From: Desulfovibrionaceae bacterium UBA3823
GTDB taxonomy: Bacteria > Desulfobacterota > Desulfovibrionia > Desulfovibrionales > Desulfovibrionaceae
Reading direction: 5' to 3'
Length of the DNA stretch: 5,895 bases
Assembly: GCA_002369295.1 (NCBI GenBank)
Contig: DFDR01000230.1
Span: 1-5,895, forward strand
The translations under genes and the position numbers were made by a program. The notes below the pieces were generated by a model. The model was not told the origin of the DNA. It did no database searches and saw only the letters and a program-made list of their open reading frames with translations. This document shows positions 5,626 to 5,895 of the stretch, in pieces. Position 1 is the first letter of the stretch. Every line of letters begins with the position of its first letter.

Positions 5626-5858
5626 CCCCGGGTGAAGATTTTTTCTCTGCAGGCAACGAGCGTGCCCCGTGCCGAGGAGGGCAGGGCAAGACTCGCCTCG
5701 CGCATGCCTCTGGCCAGCCCGCGTCCTCCTGGCCGTGGCCTGGCAGAGCGTGCCGGCTGTCCGGCCAAGGCCTCCGCGAACGGGGCAAGACGGCAGAGAT
5801 GCCATGCCGGTTCTGGCCGAGGGCTGAGGCAGGGCGACTGGCAGGTGTCTGGCCGTGC

Positions 5859-5895
5859 CGCCAGGCAGGGCTGCCAGACAGGGCTGTCAGGTGCG
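5859..5895. repeat. 13-bp tandem repeats at the right edge of the window
   Basis: CGCCAGGCAGGGC (5859-5871) is followed directly by TGCCAGACAGGGC (5872-5884), differing at two of 13 bases, and by a partial third unit TGTCAGGTGCG that runs off the window. The second unit also pairs with an inverted copy to the left: TGTCTGGC at 5846-5853 against GCCAGACA at 5873-5880. The array probably continues beyond 5895. Confidence 0.4.

Larger units (their letters stand above)
5015..5895. other. Long gene-poor upstream region of the LPD1 gene
   Basis: No convincing gene is seen in about 880 bases. Frames across it translate to low-complexity, arginine/serine-rich sequence, change character across the repeats, and have no supported start. 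The content is repeats and palindromes: an operator-like palindrome at 5201-5214, a GC palindrome at 5317-5334, about 10-bp repeats at 5404-5464, an AT-rich patch at 5613-5655 and 13-bp repeats at 5859-5895. GCAGGC/GCCTGC words recur throughout. On the minus strand TACAAT (5164-5159) is a possible -10 for the LPD1 gene, but no good -35 lies at the right distance. The right-hand neighbour gene is outside the window. Confidence 0.45.

Noticed and set aside
5620..5655. Intrinsic terminator before the T-run at 5639-5645 on the + strand
   Set aside because: The T-run is good, but the preceding CCCCGGG sequence makes only a very short stem, and no + strand gene ends here.

Overview
The window is G+C-rich bacterial DNA: sample 60-base rows inside the two large genes have 42 G+C of 60. 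The first gene is a RecD2-type helicase whose sequence style resembles Desulfovibrio-like Desulfobacterota. That affiliation is a judgement from memory, not a search result. There is no rRNA, tRNA, CRISPR array or transposase/integrase gene in view.

Layout, left to right. Bases 1-17 look like the right arm and U-tract of a terminator for a + strand gene outside the window. A complete recD2 gene follows on the minus strand (2318 down to 81), with a good sigma70-like promoter placed so that transcription would start at the A of its ATG (leaderless). From about 2480 to 2930 the DNA becomes clearly AT-richer (23-24 G+C per 60 in two sampled rows). This island carries a promoter-like sequence, a strong ribosome binding site, a tiny 6-codon frame, a 19-codon frame with a CxCC motif, and an 89-codon frame for a small phage-type protein. 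The last two frames overlap by ATGA and read like one small gene split by a frameshift. A structured gene-free stretch (2964-3275) contains four degenerate 13-bp tandem units and a perfect 9-bp hairpin. Next is a complete minus-strand gene (5003 down to 3276) for a 575-residue protein. Its C-terminal half is an LPD1-type 'large polyvalent protein' domain with an HEWFH zincin motif. Its N-terminal half starts with an LPD5-like IGGSR motif and has about four similar small W/F-led modules. The last 750 bases (to 5895) show no convincing gene. They hold a run of about 10-bp repeats, GC-rich palindromes, a small operator-like palindrome and another pair of 13-bp repeats.

Interpretation. recD2 is an ordinary chromosomal-type DNA repair gene. 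The small AT-rich gene and the LPD1 gene look like accessory, phage- or conjugative-element-derived material to its right. LPD domains are known from polyvalent proteins that such elements are thought to deliver into new hosts. The LPD1 gene is bracketed by clusters of a TGTCGCCTGG-like motif in opposite orientation, which may be chance in GC-rich DNA or may mark the ends of an inserted unit. No complete new system can be demonstrated from this window. The most promising points are the LPD1 protein with its repeated N-terminal modules, the split small gene and the flanking repeat clusters.
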